Notes: a model not told the origin generated them from the sequence alone. 64,000 nucleotides of DNA from Sipunculus nudus (GCA_026874595.1 CM049315.1:75278401-75342400); one strand, 5' to 3'; numbered from the stretch's first letter, positions 1 to 11,663 are shown. Made by a program: numbers and translations.

Positions 1-2055
1 CGTACTAAAAGACTCTGGCTAAAATGCTTTTGTTCAAGCTGACATATTCATAAACTTTTTATCAAAATATTTAGAATAATAAAAGATGCAGTTCTTTCAT
101 TGTTAAAGGTCCAATAATTCTGCCAAAAATCATTCAAGTAAACTTGAACAAAGGCCACCTAAGAAACATTTTTGTGCAATGTTACAGAAGTTATAATTGA
201 AACAATAATTTTGTAGAAGAACAGTTTTGCAGTCCCCAGTTTGAAATAGACATAATAATGGCCATAAGACCAACAACAGCTTTTCTGATATGATTGAAAG
301 AACCATGTCCTAGGATAATTCTTTTGAAATATTGAACGATTCAACTTGACAGTTTCATCATAAATATTTTAAGCTGAAAGAGGCTAAAATTATGAGGTTT
401 TTGCCCATAAAAAACGGTCAATGTAGGTGGCATCACAAAATCTGCAACTTCAAATATGATTCATGTGACCAACATTTGCACAATACTTGGTAATGCTAGC
501 TTCTGTTATTCTGAGATTACTATATCAGTATGCTTACTTGGCCAAATGTCTGTTCAAATTCATGTAACTCCACTAAAATTCATCAAATGCAAACCATTTG
601 AACACACTTGAGAGGGCTTGCCTCTGGGATCATTTCTGCAAAATATTGAACAATTTGGCTAGACCGTTTACAAGAAGAAGACTTTTAAAGGTTTTTCAGC
701 TTTTTCCCTATAAAATCTAAGTAAACGCAGATAGCAAAAAAATAAGCTGAATCCCACAACATTTGATATGTGACAGATTATTGCACAAAATTTGGGGATG
801 GTAGCTCCTGCCATTCCTGAGTAATTATGGGTTAATGTACAGATGATCAATGACCCCCGTACCAAAAAAGTCAATGCAGGTGGTGCCACCAATACCTGAA
901 TTTCATATATGACTCATGTGACCAACACTGGCATAAAATGTGGTGATGATAGCTCCGGCCGTTTCTGATATTGTCATTTTAGTATGCTTTTTTGGATGTG
1001 ATGTAATGGATGTATCTGGTTCACACAGCTTACATGTATGGTAAAATGACTCTATTCAATCTTTATAATTCAGCCAAAATTCATTCTCTGGAACCAAAAA
1101 AGACAATTATTATAAGAATAATTCAGGGGATTATTCTTGTAAAATATTAAACAAATTTGCCTCAGTGGCCTCAGTGAAAAAAAGTTTTACAGGTTTATAA
1201 CTCATATGGGAAAATACAGCAAAATGGCTAAGTTAAGCTTCTCATAACTCAGCCAAAAATCACTGAACCAAAACCATTTGAACAAACTTGAATTATCAAC
1301 ATCTAAGGATAATTAATGTGTGAGATTTAAGAGTTTGGCCCAGTGGTTTTTGAGGAGAAGATCTTTGTAGCCACTTAGCTAAAATGGGATGTTATGGCAT
1401 ATTACTAAATTCAGCTGCCGATAACTCAGCAAAAAGTGACTGAACTGAGACCATTTGAACAAACTTCAGAAAACACTACCCTAGGATCATTTCTGTGCGA
1501 TATTAAACAATTTGGCCTTATGGTTTCAGAGAAGAAGTTTTTTGTAGCGTTCAGTATGATACGGGCACTGATGACCCCTGTACGAAAAGGCCGATGCAGG
1601 TGGCGCCACCAATACCTCAATTTTAGATATGACTCATGTGACCAACATTAGCATAAAATTCGGTGATGATAGCTCCAGCCGTTTCTGAGATTGTAAATTT
1701 ACTATGCTTTTTTGGACAGATGACTAAGTTCAACTTCCTCTAACTTAGCCAAAAATCACCGAACTTAAACCATTCGAACAAACTTGAGAGAGATTGTTCC
1801 AGGAATCATTTCTGTAAAATATTGGACAATTTGGCTGAACAGTTTCAGAGAAGAAGATTTTTAAAGCTTTTTTCCAATAAAATCTAAGAAAATGCAGTTA
1901 GCCAAAAATAAGCAAAATCCGAGTTTTTTAGATTACTAATTTTTTGCATAAAATTTCGTGATGCTTATTCTTGCCGTTTTCAAGACAGTATTGGTTAACG
2001 TACAAACGACGGACGACGCCACACCACCGCATAAGCTCACAGGTTCGCTAAAAAG
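1..2055. repeat. Dispersed repeat with internal divergent subrepeats
   Basis: A phrase of the type 'ctcagccaaaaatcactgaa..ccatttgaacaaacttgag..atcatttctg..atattgaacaatttggc' recurs about every 200-500 bases (near 590, 1070, 1250, 1430 and 1740), so the block is built from diverged copies of one unit. The segment 1005-2055 matches 42320-43375 in reverse complement, including the sharp right end near 2055 (reverse complement TTTTTAGCGAACCTGTGAGC). No convincing coding region is present; the short ORFs here are not conserved between copies. The family is unnamed here. It could be a non-autonomous transposon or the tail of a larger element cut by the window edge. Confidence 0.7.
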
Positions 2056-2061
2056 AGTTGA

Positions 2062-2887
2062 AACAGCTTGAAATTGAAGGAAATAGGAGGGGAGCAGTAC
2101 GATACAAACCTGGGAAGGAAGAAAATTGAGCAGCAACTTAAGATAGAGAGATCCAAGTTGGAAGCATATGACCAGGAGGCCCTGAAGGTTAATACTACAT
2201 CAGCACATTCTGCTCATTCAAGACTTAAAATGCCTGTCATGGATGTTGAGAAAGAGGCTTCTGCACGTTGGGCAGCAAGTTCTTTGTGTGAACCAACCGC
2301 CACTAAAAACTTAACAGCTCGACCTCGTTCGCCTTCCTATGGTACACCTCACGTTACACAGAATTCACAAGCACATTCATCTTCCTCACAACTCCCTCAA
2401 AACAGAAGTGCAGAACCGTCTGCTGTATATCCCGTGGCGCCTAGTTGTGCAAGGTGTTCCACCGAAGCCCAAGATTCATGAACCACCTCAGATGTCTGAC
2501 ATCCGAGGACCCTCGTTTTTAGCATATTCTGCCGGAGAAAGGACCAGGCTTGAAAGGCCTGCTGCAGAGGAAAGACCCCTAGGCTACACACTTCGTGCTA
2601 ATACCGCGCCTTTTCATCCGCCCTCTCCTGGCATTGACGACATCAGGCAATTATCGGAAGCAATCATGACTTCTGTTGTGGTCAACAAACCCTCTGTGCC
2701 AGAGCCTACCATCTTCACCGGAGATCCGATGGAATATCCAGATTGGAATGCATCATTTACTGCAATAGTGGATTTGCATGTTCACATGCAACCCCCAGGA
2801 AAGAACTGTTACTTAAAGAGATATCTTGGAGGAGAAGCCAAGAAAGCCGTCAGTGGATTTTTCCTTCTGCGAACCGAGTCCATATAT
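2062..2887 (+). pseudogene. BEL/Pao gag, N-terminal part (broken)
   Basis: The first frame (2062-2481) encodes a charged, coiled-coil-like stretch followed by a Ser/Pro-rich linker. The reading then shifts by one frame around 2400-2480 and continues to 2887. The second part carries the conserved BEL/Pao gag core: EPTIFTGDP, MEYPDW, then YLKRYLGG and FFLLRTE near 2808-2876. There is no ATG at the start of the first frame; a stop lies at 2059-2061 and the upstream sequence is another repeat, so the N terminus is missing. Homology ends at about 2887, where the inserted segment begins with GCGGGGAACTG. Part of this gag (2599-2887) is duplicated at 5081-5369. Confidence 0.8.
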
Positions 2888-2929
2888 GCGGGGAACTGGC
2901 GGTTTTCCAGACTTATCCCTGGGATTCTT

Positions 2930-4060
2930 TGCTACCATTGCGCATAGCCCGGCACAACGCGCACTCAGCTTCCACTCACTTTGCTACCATTCTGCTCTCA
3001 GAGGCTATTCAGCGCAAAGTGCGCGGTAGCAAATGGCAGTCGCACGGTAGCATTTGCTACTCTTGTGCATAGCTTGCCACATCGCCCACTGAACAGCCAC
3101 CGGACTCGCTACCATCAGGCACAGACCGGCTTGTAGCGCAAAGTGCGCGGTAGCAAATCAGACCTGCGCGGTAGCAAGTGGCTGTCATTGCTACCAATGG
3201 GAACTATGAATTTGCGATCACAAAATCTGCGACTGTTGACGTAGTGCAAGTCTTTGCTGCCAGAGGTCGTTCGGACAGGAACACTCAAAGCAATATGCAC
3301 GGTAGCAATTAACAGTTGCAAAGTAGCAAACAGATATGCCCGGTAGCAAATGCCTTTTGTCATATTAAGCTGCGATCGCAATGCGCAATGTGCGCGGTAG
3401 CAAAAAGACCTGCGCGGTCGCAAGTTACTGTCCCTTGCTATCCAGGGGGACTATGAATTTGCGATCGCAAAATCTGCTACTGTTGACCTAGTGCAAGTCT
3501 TTGCTGGCAGATGTCGCTCGGACAGGAACACTCAAAGCAATATGCGCGGTAGCAATTAATAGTCGCAAAGTAGCAAACAGATATGCGCGGTAGCAAATGC
3601 CTTTGGTCATATTAAGCTGCGAGCGCAATGCGCAATGTGCGTGATAGCAAAAGGTAGTGCAAGTCTTTGCTGCCAGAGGTCGCTCGGACAGGAACACTCA
3701 AAGCAATATGCGCGGTAGCAATTAACAGTCGCAAAGTAGCAAACAGATATGCGCGGTAGCAAATGCCTTTGGTCATATTCAGCTGCGATCGCAATGCGCA
3801 ATGTGCGCGGTAGCAAAAAGACCTGCGCGGTCGCAAGTTACTGTCCACTGCGACCGCAATGGGGACTAAGAATTTGCGATCGCAAAATCTGCTACTGTTG
3901 ACGTAGTGCAAGTCTTTGCTGCCAGAGGTCGCTCGGACAGGAACACTCAAAGCAATATGTGCGGTAGCAATTTACAGTCGCAAAGTAGCAAACAGATATG
4001 GGCGGTAGCAAATGCCTTTGGTCATATTAAGCTGCGATCACAGTGCGCATTTCACCGAAA
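2930..4060. repeat. Array A, about 247-bp tandem units rich in GGTAGCAAA, copy 1
   Basis: The phrase 'gtgcaagtctttgctg' recurs at 3244, 3491, 3657 and 3906 (spacings 247, 166 and 249), defining an approximately 247-bp unit with one shortened copy. Within units, GCGGTAGCAAA and GATCGCAA words recur many times; near the left end the same word appears inverted (TTTGCTACC). The long ORF-like frames on the minus strand (Cys/Arg/Ala-rich, repeated) are a product of the repeat and not genes. Confidence 0.85.
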
Positions 4061-4244
4061 ACTCTACTTACCGTTCATATGTATATGACGTAATTTATTC
4101 TTCATTTAACAAGATGCCCGCTCAAACATTGTATAGAAGCATGTGTGTAGGAAATTTATTTAAGTTGAAAGGATTGTATAATAATATACTGAGTACACAC
4201 CATATATTAAGCTATGTAATGTCAACGAGTCGTAATATTATGAC
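4061..4244. other. Unique spacer between arrays A and B
   Basis: Non-repetitive AT-rich sequence, present again at 6543-6726 because of the 2,482-bp duplication. An ORF-like frame of 86 codons spans 4012-4272 but has no recognisable domain and runs into the satellite on both sides. Confidence 0.5.
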
Positions 4245-5080
4245 TGTTTATAATGCCCTGTATCCCGGATAAAGCACATATTATTAGTGACACAGACTTA
4301 CTGGGGTGTTTCATGCCAGAAGGGTTAGGGACTTGTACCCCCGATACAGCATATATTAACAGTGACAAACACTTAGTGGAGTAATTCATGCCCAAAGGGT
4401 TAGGGTAACCCGTATCCCGGATATAACATATATGAATAGTCACTAACACTTACTGGAGTATTTCATGCCCGAGGGTTATGGTAACCCGTATCCCGGATAT
4501 TGCATATATGAATAGTCACAAACACTTACTGGAGTATTTCATGCCCGAAGGGTTCAGGTAACCCGTACCCATGATATAGCATATATTAATAATGAAAAAC
4601 ATTTCCCGGATATAGCATATATTGATAGTGACAAACACTTACGGGAGTATTTCATGCCCGAAAGGTTAGGCTAACCCCTATCCTGGATATAGTATATATT
4701 AACAGTGACACACACTTACAGGAGTTTTTCATGCCCGAAGGGTTAGGGTAACCCGCATCCCGGATACAGCTTATATCAATAGGGACAACAATTTACTGGA
4801 TTATTTCATGCCCGAGGGTTAGGGTAGCCCGTATCCCGGATATAGCATATATGAATAGTCACAAACACTTACTGGAGTATTTCATGCCCGAAGGGTTAGG
4901 GTAACCCGTATCCCGGATATAGCATATATGAATAGTCACAAACACTTACTGGAGTATTTCATGCTCGAAGGGTTAGGGTATAGCACATATTAATAATGGC
5001 AAACAATTACTGGGGTACTTCATGCCCGAAGAGTTAGGGTTACCCGTATCCCGGATATAGCACATATTAATAATGACAAA
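4245..5080. repeat. Array B, about 76-bp satellite, copy 1
   Basis: About eleven tandem units of 75-78 bp share 'cccggatatagcatatatgaatagtcacaaacacttactggagtatttcatgcccgaa' followed by GGGTTAGGGTAACCC. That last word is an inverted repeat, GGGTTA and TAACCC around GGG. Unit starts at 4417 and 4492 give the period. Confidence 0.88.
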
Positions 5081-5369
5081 TAATACCGCGCCTTTTCATC
5101 CGCCCTCTCCTGGCATTGACGACATCAGGCAATTATCGGAAGCAATCATGACTTCTGTTGTGGTCAACAAACCCTCTGTGCCAGAGCCTACCATCTTCAC
5201 CGGAGATCCGATGGAATATCCAGATTGGAATGCATCATTTACTGCAATAGTGGATTTGCATGTTCACATGCAACCCCCAGGAAAGAACTGTTACTTAAAG
5301 AGATATCTTGGAGGAGAAGCCAAGAAAGCCGTCAGTGGATTTTTCCTTCTGCGAACCGAGTCCATATAT
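5081..5369 (+). pseudogene. Duplicated BEL/Pao gag fragment inside the satellite block
   Basis: A copy of 2599-2887 carrying the gag core (TGDPMEYPDW, YLKRYLGG). It was placed here by the 2,482-bp tandem duplication and is followed again by the left terminal repeat at 5370-5389. Confidence 0.88.
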
Positions 5370-5411
5370 GCGGGGAACTGTCGGTTTTCCAGACTTATCC
5401 CTGGGATTCTT

Positions 5412-6542
5412 TGCTACCATTGCGCATAGCCCGGCACAACGCGCACTCAGCTTCCACTCACTTTGCTACCATTCTGCTCTCAGAGGCTATTCAGCGCAAA
5501 GTGCGTGGTAGCAAATGGCAGTCGCACGGTAGCATTTGCTACTCTTGTGCATAGCTTGCCACATCGCCCACTGAACAGCCACCGGACTCGCTACCATCAG
5601 GCACAGACCGGCTTGTAGCGCAAAGTGCGCGGTAGCAAATCAGACCTGCGCGGTAGCAAGTGGCTGTCATTGCTACCAATGGGAACTATGAATTTGCGAT
5701 CACAAAATCTGCGACTGTTGACGTAGTGCAAGTCTTTGCTGCCAGAGGTCGTTCGGACAGGAACACTCAAAGCAATATGCACGGTAGCAATTAACAGTTG
5801 CAAAGTAGCAAACAGATATGCCCGGTAGCAAATGCCTTTTGTCATATTAAGCTGCGATCGCAATGCGCAATGTGCGCGGTAGCAAAAAGACCTGCGCGGT
5901 CGCAAGTTACTGTCCCTTGCTATCCAGGGGGACTATGAATTTGTGATCGCAAAATCTGCTACTGTTGACGTAGTGCAAGTCTTTGCTGGCAGATGTCGCT
6001 CGGACAGGAACACTCAAAGCAATATGCGCGGTAGCAATTAATAGTCGCAAAGTAGCAAACAGATATGCGCGGTAGCAAATGCCTTTGGTCATATTAAGCT
6101 GCGAGCGCAATGCGCAATGTGCGTGATAGCAAAAGGTAGTGCAAGTCTTTGCTGCCAGAGGTCGCTCGGACAGGAACACTCAAAGCAATATGCGCGGTAG
6201 CAATTAACAGTCGCAAAGTAGCAAACAGATATGCGCGGTAGCAAATGCCTTTGGTCATATTCAGCTGCGATCGCAATGCGCAATGTGCGCGGTAGCAAAA
6301 AGACCTGCGCGGTCGCAAGTTACTGTCCACTGCGACCGCAATGGGGACTAAGAATTTGCGATCGCAAAATCTGCTACTGTTGACGTAGTGCAAGTCTTTG
6401 CTGCCAGAGGTCGCTCGGACAGGAACACTCAAAGCAATATGTGCGGTAGCAATTAACAGTCGCAAAGTAGCAAACAGATATGGGCGGTAGCAAATGCCTT
6501 TGGTCATATTAAGCTGCGATCACAGTGCGCATTTCACCGAAA
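5412..6542. repeat. Array A, copy 2
   Basis: Second copy of the 247-bp unit array, offset by 2,482 bases from the first and almost identical to it. A few point differences change the ORFs on the minus strand (a longer frame at 6094-6507), which supports a non-coding nature. Confidence 0.88.
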
Positions 6543-6726
6543 ACTCTACTTACCGTTCATATGTATATGACGTAATTTATTCTTCATTTAACAAGATGCC
6601 CGCTCAAACATTGTATAGAAGCATGTGTGTAGGAAATTTATTTAAGTTGAAAGGATTGTATAATAATATACTGAGTACACACCATATATTAAGCTATGTA
6701 ATGTCAACGAGTCGTAATATTATGAC

Positions 6727-8180
6727 TGTTTATAATGCCCTGTATCCCGGATAAAGCACATATTATTAGTGACACAGACTTACTGGGGTGTTTCATGCCA
6801 GAAGGGTTAGGGACTTGTACCCCCGATACAGCATATATTAACAGTGACAAACACTTAGTGGAGTAATTCATGCCCAAAGGGTTAGGGTAACCCGTATCCC
6901 GGATATAACATATATGAATAGTCACTAACACTTACTGGAGTATTTCATGCCCGAGGGTTATGGTAACCCGTATCCCGGATATTGCATATATGAATAGTCA
7001 CAAACACTTACTGGAGTATTTCATGCCCGAAGGGTTCAGGTAACCCGTACCCATGATATAGCATATATTAATAATGAAAAACATTTCCCGGATATAGCAT
7101 ATATTGATAGTGACAAACACTTACGGGAGTATTTCATGCCCGAAAGGTTAGGCTAACCCCTATCCTGGATATAGTATATATTAACAGTGACACACACTTA
7201 CAGGAGTTTTTCATGCCCGAAGGGTTAGGGTAACCCGCATCCCGGATACAGCTTATATCAATAGGGACAACAATTTACTGGATTATTTCATGCCCGAGGG
7301 TTAGGGTAGCCCGTATCCCGGATATAGCATATATGAATAGTCACAAACACTTACTGGAGTATTTCATGCCCGAAGGGTTAGGGTAACCCGTATCCCGGAT
7401 ATAGCATATATGAATAGTCACAAACACTTACTGGAGTATTTCATGCTCGAAGGGTTAGGGTATAGCACATATTAATAATGGCAAACAATTACTGGGGTAC
7501 TTCATGCCCGAAGAGTTAGGGTTACCCGTATCCCGGATATAGCACATATTAATAATGACAAACATCTACTGGGGTATCTAAAGTCCGGAGCGTTAGGGTA
7601 CCCCGTATCCCCGATATAGCATATATCAATAGGGACAAAAAATTACTTGACTATCTCTTGCCCGAAGGGTTAGGGTAACCCGTATCCCGGATATATCATA
7701 TTTTGCTAGTGACAAACACTTACAGGAGTATTTCATGCCCGAAGGGTTCAGGTAACCCGTACCCATGATATAGCATATATTAATAATGACAAACATTTCC
7801 CGGATATAGCATATATTGATAGTGACAAACACCTACGGGAGTATTTCATGCCCGAAAGGTTAGGCTAACCCCTATCCTGGATATAGCATATATTAACAGT
7901 AACACACACTTACAGGAGTTTTTCATGCCCGAAGGGTTACGGTAACCCGCATCCCGGATACAGCTTATATCAATAGGGACAACAATTTACTGGATTATTT
8001 CATGCCCGAGGGTTATGGTAACCCGTATCCCGGATATTGCATATATGAATAGTCACAAACACTTACTGGAGTATTTCATGCCTGAAGGGTTAGGGTAACC
8101 CGTATCCCGGATATAGCATATATGAATAGTCACAAACACTTACTGGAGTATTTCATGCTCGAAGGGTTAGGGTATAGCAC
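6727..8180. repeat. Array B, copy 2, extended
   Basis: The same 76-bp satellite as 4245-5080. Here it continues past the end of the duplicated block at 7562 to about 8180, giving roughly 19 units. Some groups of units (for example 7735-7990 compared with 7020-7270) are themselves repeated as a higher-order block. It then switches abruptly into array C at 'gcacatatgggcctc'. Confidence 0.85.
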
Positions 8181-11100
8181 ATATGGGCCTCTTCGCTGGC
8201 CGCTCTCATATCAACTCCCCCTGGCGGCAGTCTTGGCAACTTTTAAGGTAGCAAATAGCTGCTATTTGCGCGTGCGATTCATGGGGGCCTCTCTGTCTGG
8301 CCGCTCTCTGTCCACTCCCCCTGGCGGCAGTCTTGGCAACTGTTAAGGTAGCAAATAGCCGCTATTTGCGCGTGCGATTCGTGGGGCCCCCTCTGGCAAC
8401 CCGCTCTGTGTCCACTCCCCCTGGCGGCAGTCTTGACAACTTTTAAGGTAGCAAATAGCTGCTATTTGCGCTTGCGACTCATGGGGGCCTCTCTGTCTGG
8501 CCGCTGTCATATCCACTCCCCCTGGCGGAAGTCTTGGCAACTTTTAAGGTAGCAAATAGCTGCTATTTGCGCTTGCGATTCATGGGGCCCCTGTGGCAGT
8601 CCTGTCTCATGTCCACTCCCCCTGGCGGCAGTCATAACGCTCAATGCAATGCTACTATAAATTTTACCCCCTCCTAATTTTTTAGGGTAGCAAATAGCTG
8701 CTATTTGCGCGTGCGACTCATGGGGGCCCCTCTGTCTGTCCACTCTTATGTCCAATCCCCCTGGTGGCAGTCTTGACATATTTTATGGTAGCAAATAACT
8801 GCTATTTGCGCTTGCGACTCGTGGTGACCCCTCTGCCAGGCCGCTGATATCTCCTCTCCCCCTGGCGGCAGTCTTCACAACTTTAATGGTAGCAAATAGC
8901 TGCTATTTGCGCGTGCTATTCATTTGGGCCCCTGTGGCAGGCTTTGAGATCTCCACTCCCGCTGGTGGCAATCTTAACTCTCAATGCGATGCTACCAAAA
9001 ATTTTACCCCCTCCTAAATTTTTAGGGTAGCAAATAGCTGCTATTTGCGCGTGCGATTCATAGGGCCCCTGTGGCAGTCCTGTCTCTTGTCCACTCCCTC
9101 TGGCGGCAATCTTAACTCTCAATGCGATGCTACCAGAAATTTTACCCAGTCTTAAATTTTTTAGGGTAGCAAATAGCTGCTATTTGCGCGAGCGATTCAT
9201 GGGGGCCCCTCTGTCTGCCTGCTCTCATGTACACTCCCCCTGGCGGTAGTCTTAACACTCAATGCGATGTTACTATATATTTAACCCCTCCTAAATTTTT
9301 TAGGGTAGCAAATAGCAGCTATTTGCGCGTGCGATTCATGGGGCCCCTGTGGCAGTCCTGTCTCATGTCCACTCCCCCTGGCGGCAGTCATAACGCTCAA
9401 TGCAATGCTACTATAAATTTTACCCCCTCCTAATTTTTTAGGGTAGCAAATAGCTGCTATTTGCGTGTGCGACTCATGGGGGCCCCTCTGTCTGTCCACT
9501 CTCATGTCCACTCCCCCTGGTGGCAGTCTTGACATATTTTATGGTAGCAAATAACTGCTATTTGCGCTTGCGACTCGTGGTGACCCCTCTGCCAGGCCGC
9601 TGAGATATCCTCTCTCCCTGGCGGCGGTCTTCACAACTTTTATGGTAGCAAATAGCTGCTATTTGCGCGTGCGATTCATTTGGGCCCCTGTGGCAGGCTT
9701 TGAGATCTCCACTCCCCCTGGTGGCAATCTTAACTCTCAATGCGATGCTACCAGAAATTTTACCCCCTCCTAAATTTTTAGGGTAGCAAATAGCTGCTAT
9801 TTGCGCGTGCGATTCATAGGGCCCCTGTGGCAGTCCTGTGTCTTGTCCACTCCCTCTGGCGGCAATCTTAACTCTCAATGCGATGCTACCAGAAATTTTA
9901 CCCCCTCCTAAATTTGTTAGGGTAGCAAATAGCTGCTATTTGCGCGTGCGATTTATGGGGCCCTTCTGTCTGCCCGCTCTAATGTACACTCCCCCTGGCG
10001 GCAGTCTTAACACTCAATGCGATGCTACTACATATTTAACCCCTCCTCAATTTTTTAAGGTAGCAAATAGCTGCTATTTGCGCGTGCGATTCATGGGGCC
10101 CCTGTGGTAGTCCTGTCTCTAGTCCACTCCCCCTGGCGGCACGGAGGTCCACTCCCCCTGGCGGCAATCTTAACTCTCAATGCGATGCTCCCAGAAATTT
10201 TACACCCTCCTAAATTTTTTAGGGTCGCAAATAGCTGCTATTTGCGCTTGCGATTCATGGGGCCCCTCTGTCTGCCCGATCTTATGTACACTCCCCCTGG
10301 CGGCAGTCTTAACACTCAATGCGATGCTACTATATATTGAACCCTTCTAAATTTTTTAGGGTAGCAAATAGCAGCTATTTGCGCGTGCGATTCATGGGGC
10401 CCCTGTGGCAGTCCTGTCTCTAGTCCACTCCCCCTTGCGGCAATCTTAACTCTCAATGCGATGCTACCAGAAATTTACCCCTCCTAATATTTTTAGGGTC
10501 GCAAATAGCTGCTATTTGCGCTTGCGATTCTTGGGGCCCCTCTGTCTGCCCGCTCTCATGTACACTCCCCCTGGCGGCAGTCTTAACACTCAATGCGATG
10601 CTACTATATATTGAACCCCTCCTAAATTTTTTAGGGTAGCAAATAGCAGCTATTTGCGCGTGCGATTCATGGGGGCCCCTCTGCTTGCCCGCACTCATGT
10701 CCACTCCCCCTGGCAGCAGTCATAACGCTCAATGCAATGCTACTATAAATTTTACCCCCTCCTAATTTTTTAGGGTAGCAAATAGCTGCTATTTGCGCGT
10801 GCGACTCATGGGGGCCCCTCTGTCTGTCCACTCTCATGTCCACACCCCCTGGTGGCAGTCTTGACATATTTTGTGGTAGCAAATAGCTGCTATTTGCGCT
10901 TGCGACTCGTGGGGACCCCTCTGCCAGGCCGCTGAGATCTCCTCTCCCCCTGGCGGCAGTCTTCACAACTTTTATGGTAGCAAATAGCTGCTATTTGCGC
11001 GTGCAATTCATTGGGCCGCTGTGGCAGGCTTTGGATCTCCACTCCCCCTGGTGGCAGTCTTAACACACTCCATGCGCTGCTACTATTATTTTACTTCCTC

Positions 11101-11530
11101 CTAATTTTTAGGGTAGAAAATAGCTGCTATTTGCGCGTGCGATTCATAGGGCCTCTGTGGCAGTCCTGTCTCTTGTCCACTCCCTCTGGCGACAATCTTA
11201 ACTCTCAATGCGATGCTACCAGAAATTTTACCCCCTCCTCAATTTTTTAGGGTAGCAAATAGCTGCTATTTGCGCGTGCGATTCATGGGGGCCCCTCTGT
11301 CTGCCCGCACTCATGTCCACTCCCCCTGGCGGCAATCTTAACTCTCAATGCGATGCTACCAGAAATTTTACCCCCTCCTAAATTTTTTGGGTCGCAAATA
11401 GCTGCTATTTGCGTGTGCGATTCATGGGGCCCCAGTGGCTGGCCGCTCTCATTTCACTCCCCCTGCCGGCAACCTTAACATTAATGCGATGCTTCTATAA
11501 ATTTTATCCCCTCCCAATTTTTTGTAGGGT
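8181..11530. repeat. Array C, about 100-145-bp satellite with a palindromic core
   Basis: About 26 units, each with the near-invariant palindrome GCAAATAGCTGCTATTTGC inside 'ggtagcaaatagctgctatttgcgcgtgcgattcatgggg', then 'actccccctggcggcagtct'. Long units add 'aacactcaatgcgatgctac..aaattttaccccctcctaaatttttt' and measure about 135-145 bp; short units lack this block and measure about 100-110 bp. All ORFs reported across it are shadows of the repeat. Confidence 0.9.
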
Positions 11531-11663
11531 ACTACAGGCTGCCAAAGCTTCCAGCAAACCCCCCCCCCCCCCCGGCACTAATGAGAAACTGCCTGCGAAA
11601 AATCGAAAAGTCCCATAAGCTTAACTACAGGCCGCTACCGAAAACCGACAGTTCCCCGCCTAT
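11531..11663. other. Right end of the insertion: unique sequence with a C15 tract
   Basis: The right end of the satellite composite holds a 15-base C run (11559-11573), a short unique segment, and the terminal inverted repeat at 11640-11659. Confidence 0.6.

Larger units (their letters stand above)
2599..7562. repeat. Tandem duplication, two 2,482-bp copies
   Basis: Bases 2599-5080 and 5081-7562 are nearly identical; I see only a handful of substitutions (for example 2898 G versus 5380 T, and near 3026/5508, 3465/5947 and 3488/5970). Each copy holds 289 bp of gag, the left inverted terminal repeat, array A, a unique spacer and part of array B. The breakpoints lie inside gag (at TAATACCGCG) and inside array B (at AATAATGACAAA). 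They share only a few bases, so this is a non-allelic or replication-type duplication, not satellite slippage. Near identity means it is recent, or is an assembly duplication. Confidence 0.9.
2888..11659. mobile_element. TIR-bounded satellite composite inserted in gag
   Basis: The left end (2888-2907, GCGGGGAACTGGCGGTTTTC) and the right end (11640-11659) are inverted repeats matching at 19 of 20 bases. The duplicated inner copy at 5370-5389 has a T where the outer one has G and matches the right end perfectly. Gag homology stops at the left end and resumes directly after the right end, so the segment looks like a non-autonomous DNA transposon that landed in gag. No transposase is visible; the contents are arrays A, B and C. 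About 60 codons of gag expected between the two flanks are missing, and I find no clear target-site duplication, so insertion with deletion or later rearrangement is likely. Superfamily unknown. Confidence 0.6.

Noticed and set aside
2900-2947. Continuation of gag past 2887
   Set aside because: The frame stays open for about 15 codons but enters the terminal inverted repeat and loses all gag similarity.
3115-6507. Cys/Arg/Ala-rich minus-strand ORFs of 69-137 codons
   Set aside because: They lie wholly in array A, repeat with the unit, and differ in length between the two near-identical copies because of single base changes.
4245-8180. Interstitial telomere
   Set aside because: TTAGGG occurs only once per 76-bp unit, not as a tandem hexamer run.
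8240-11430. CRISPR-like regular palindromic repeats
   Set aside because: The 'spacers' are themselves repeats, units are 100-145 bases, the genome is animal, and no cas genes are present.
8122-11618. Many 65-106-codon ORFs on both strands
   Set aside because: Shadows of array C; the same peptide words repeat with the satellite period and appear in both orientations.
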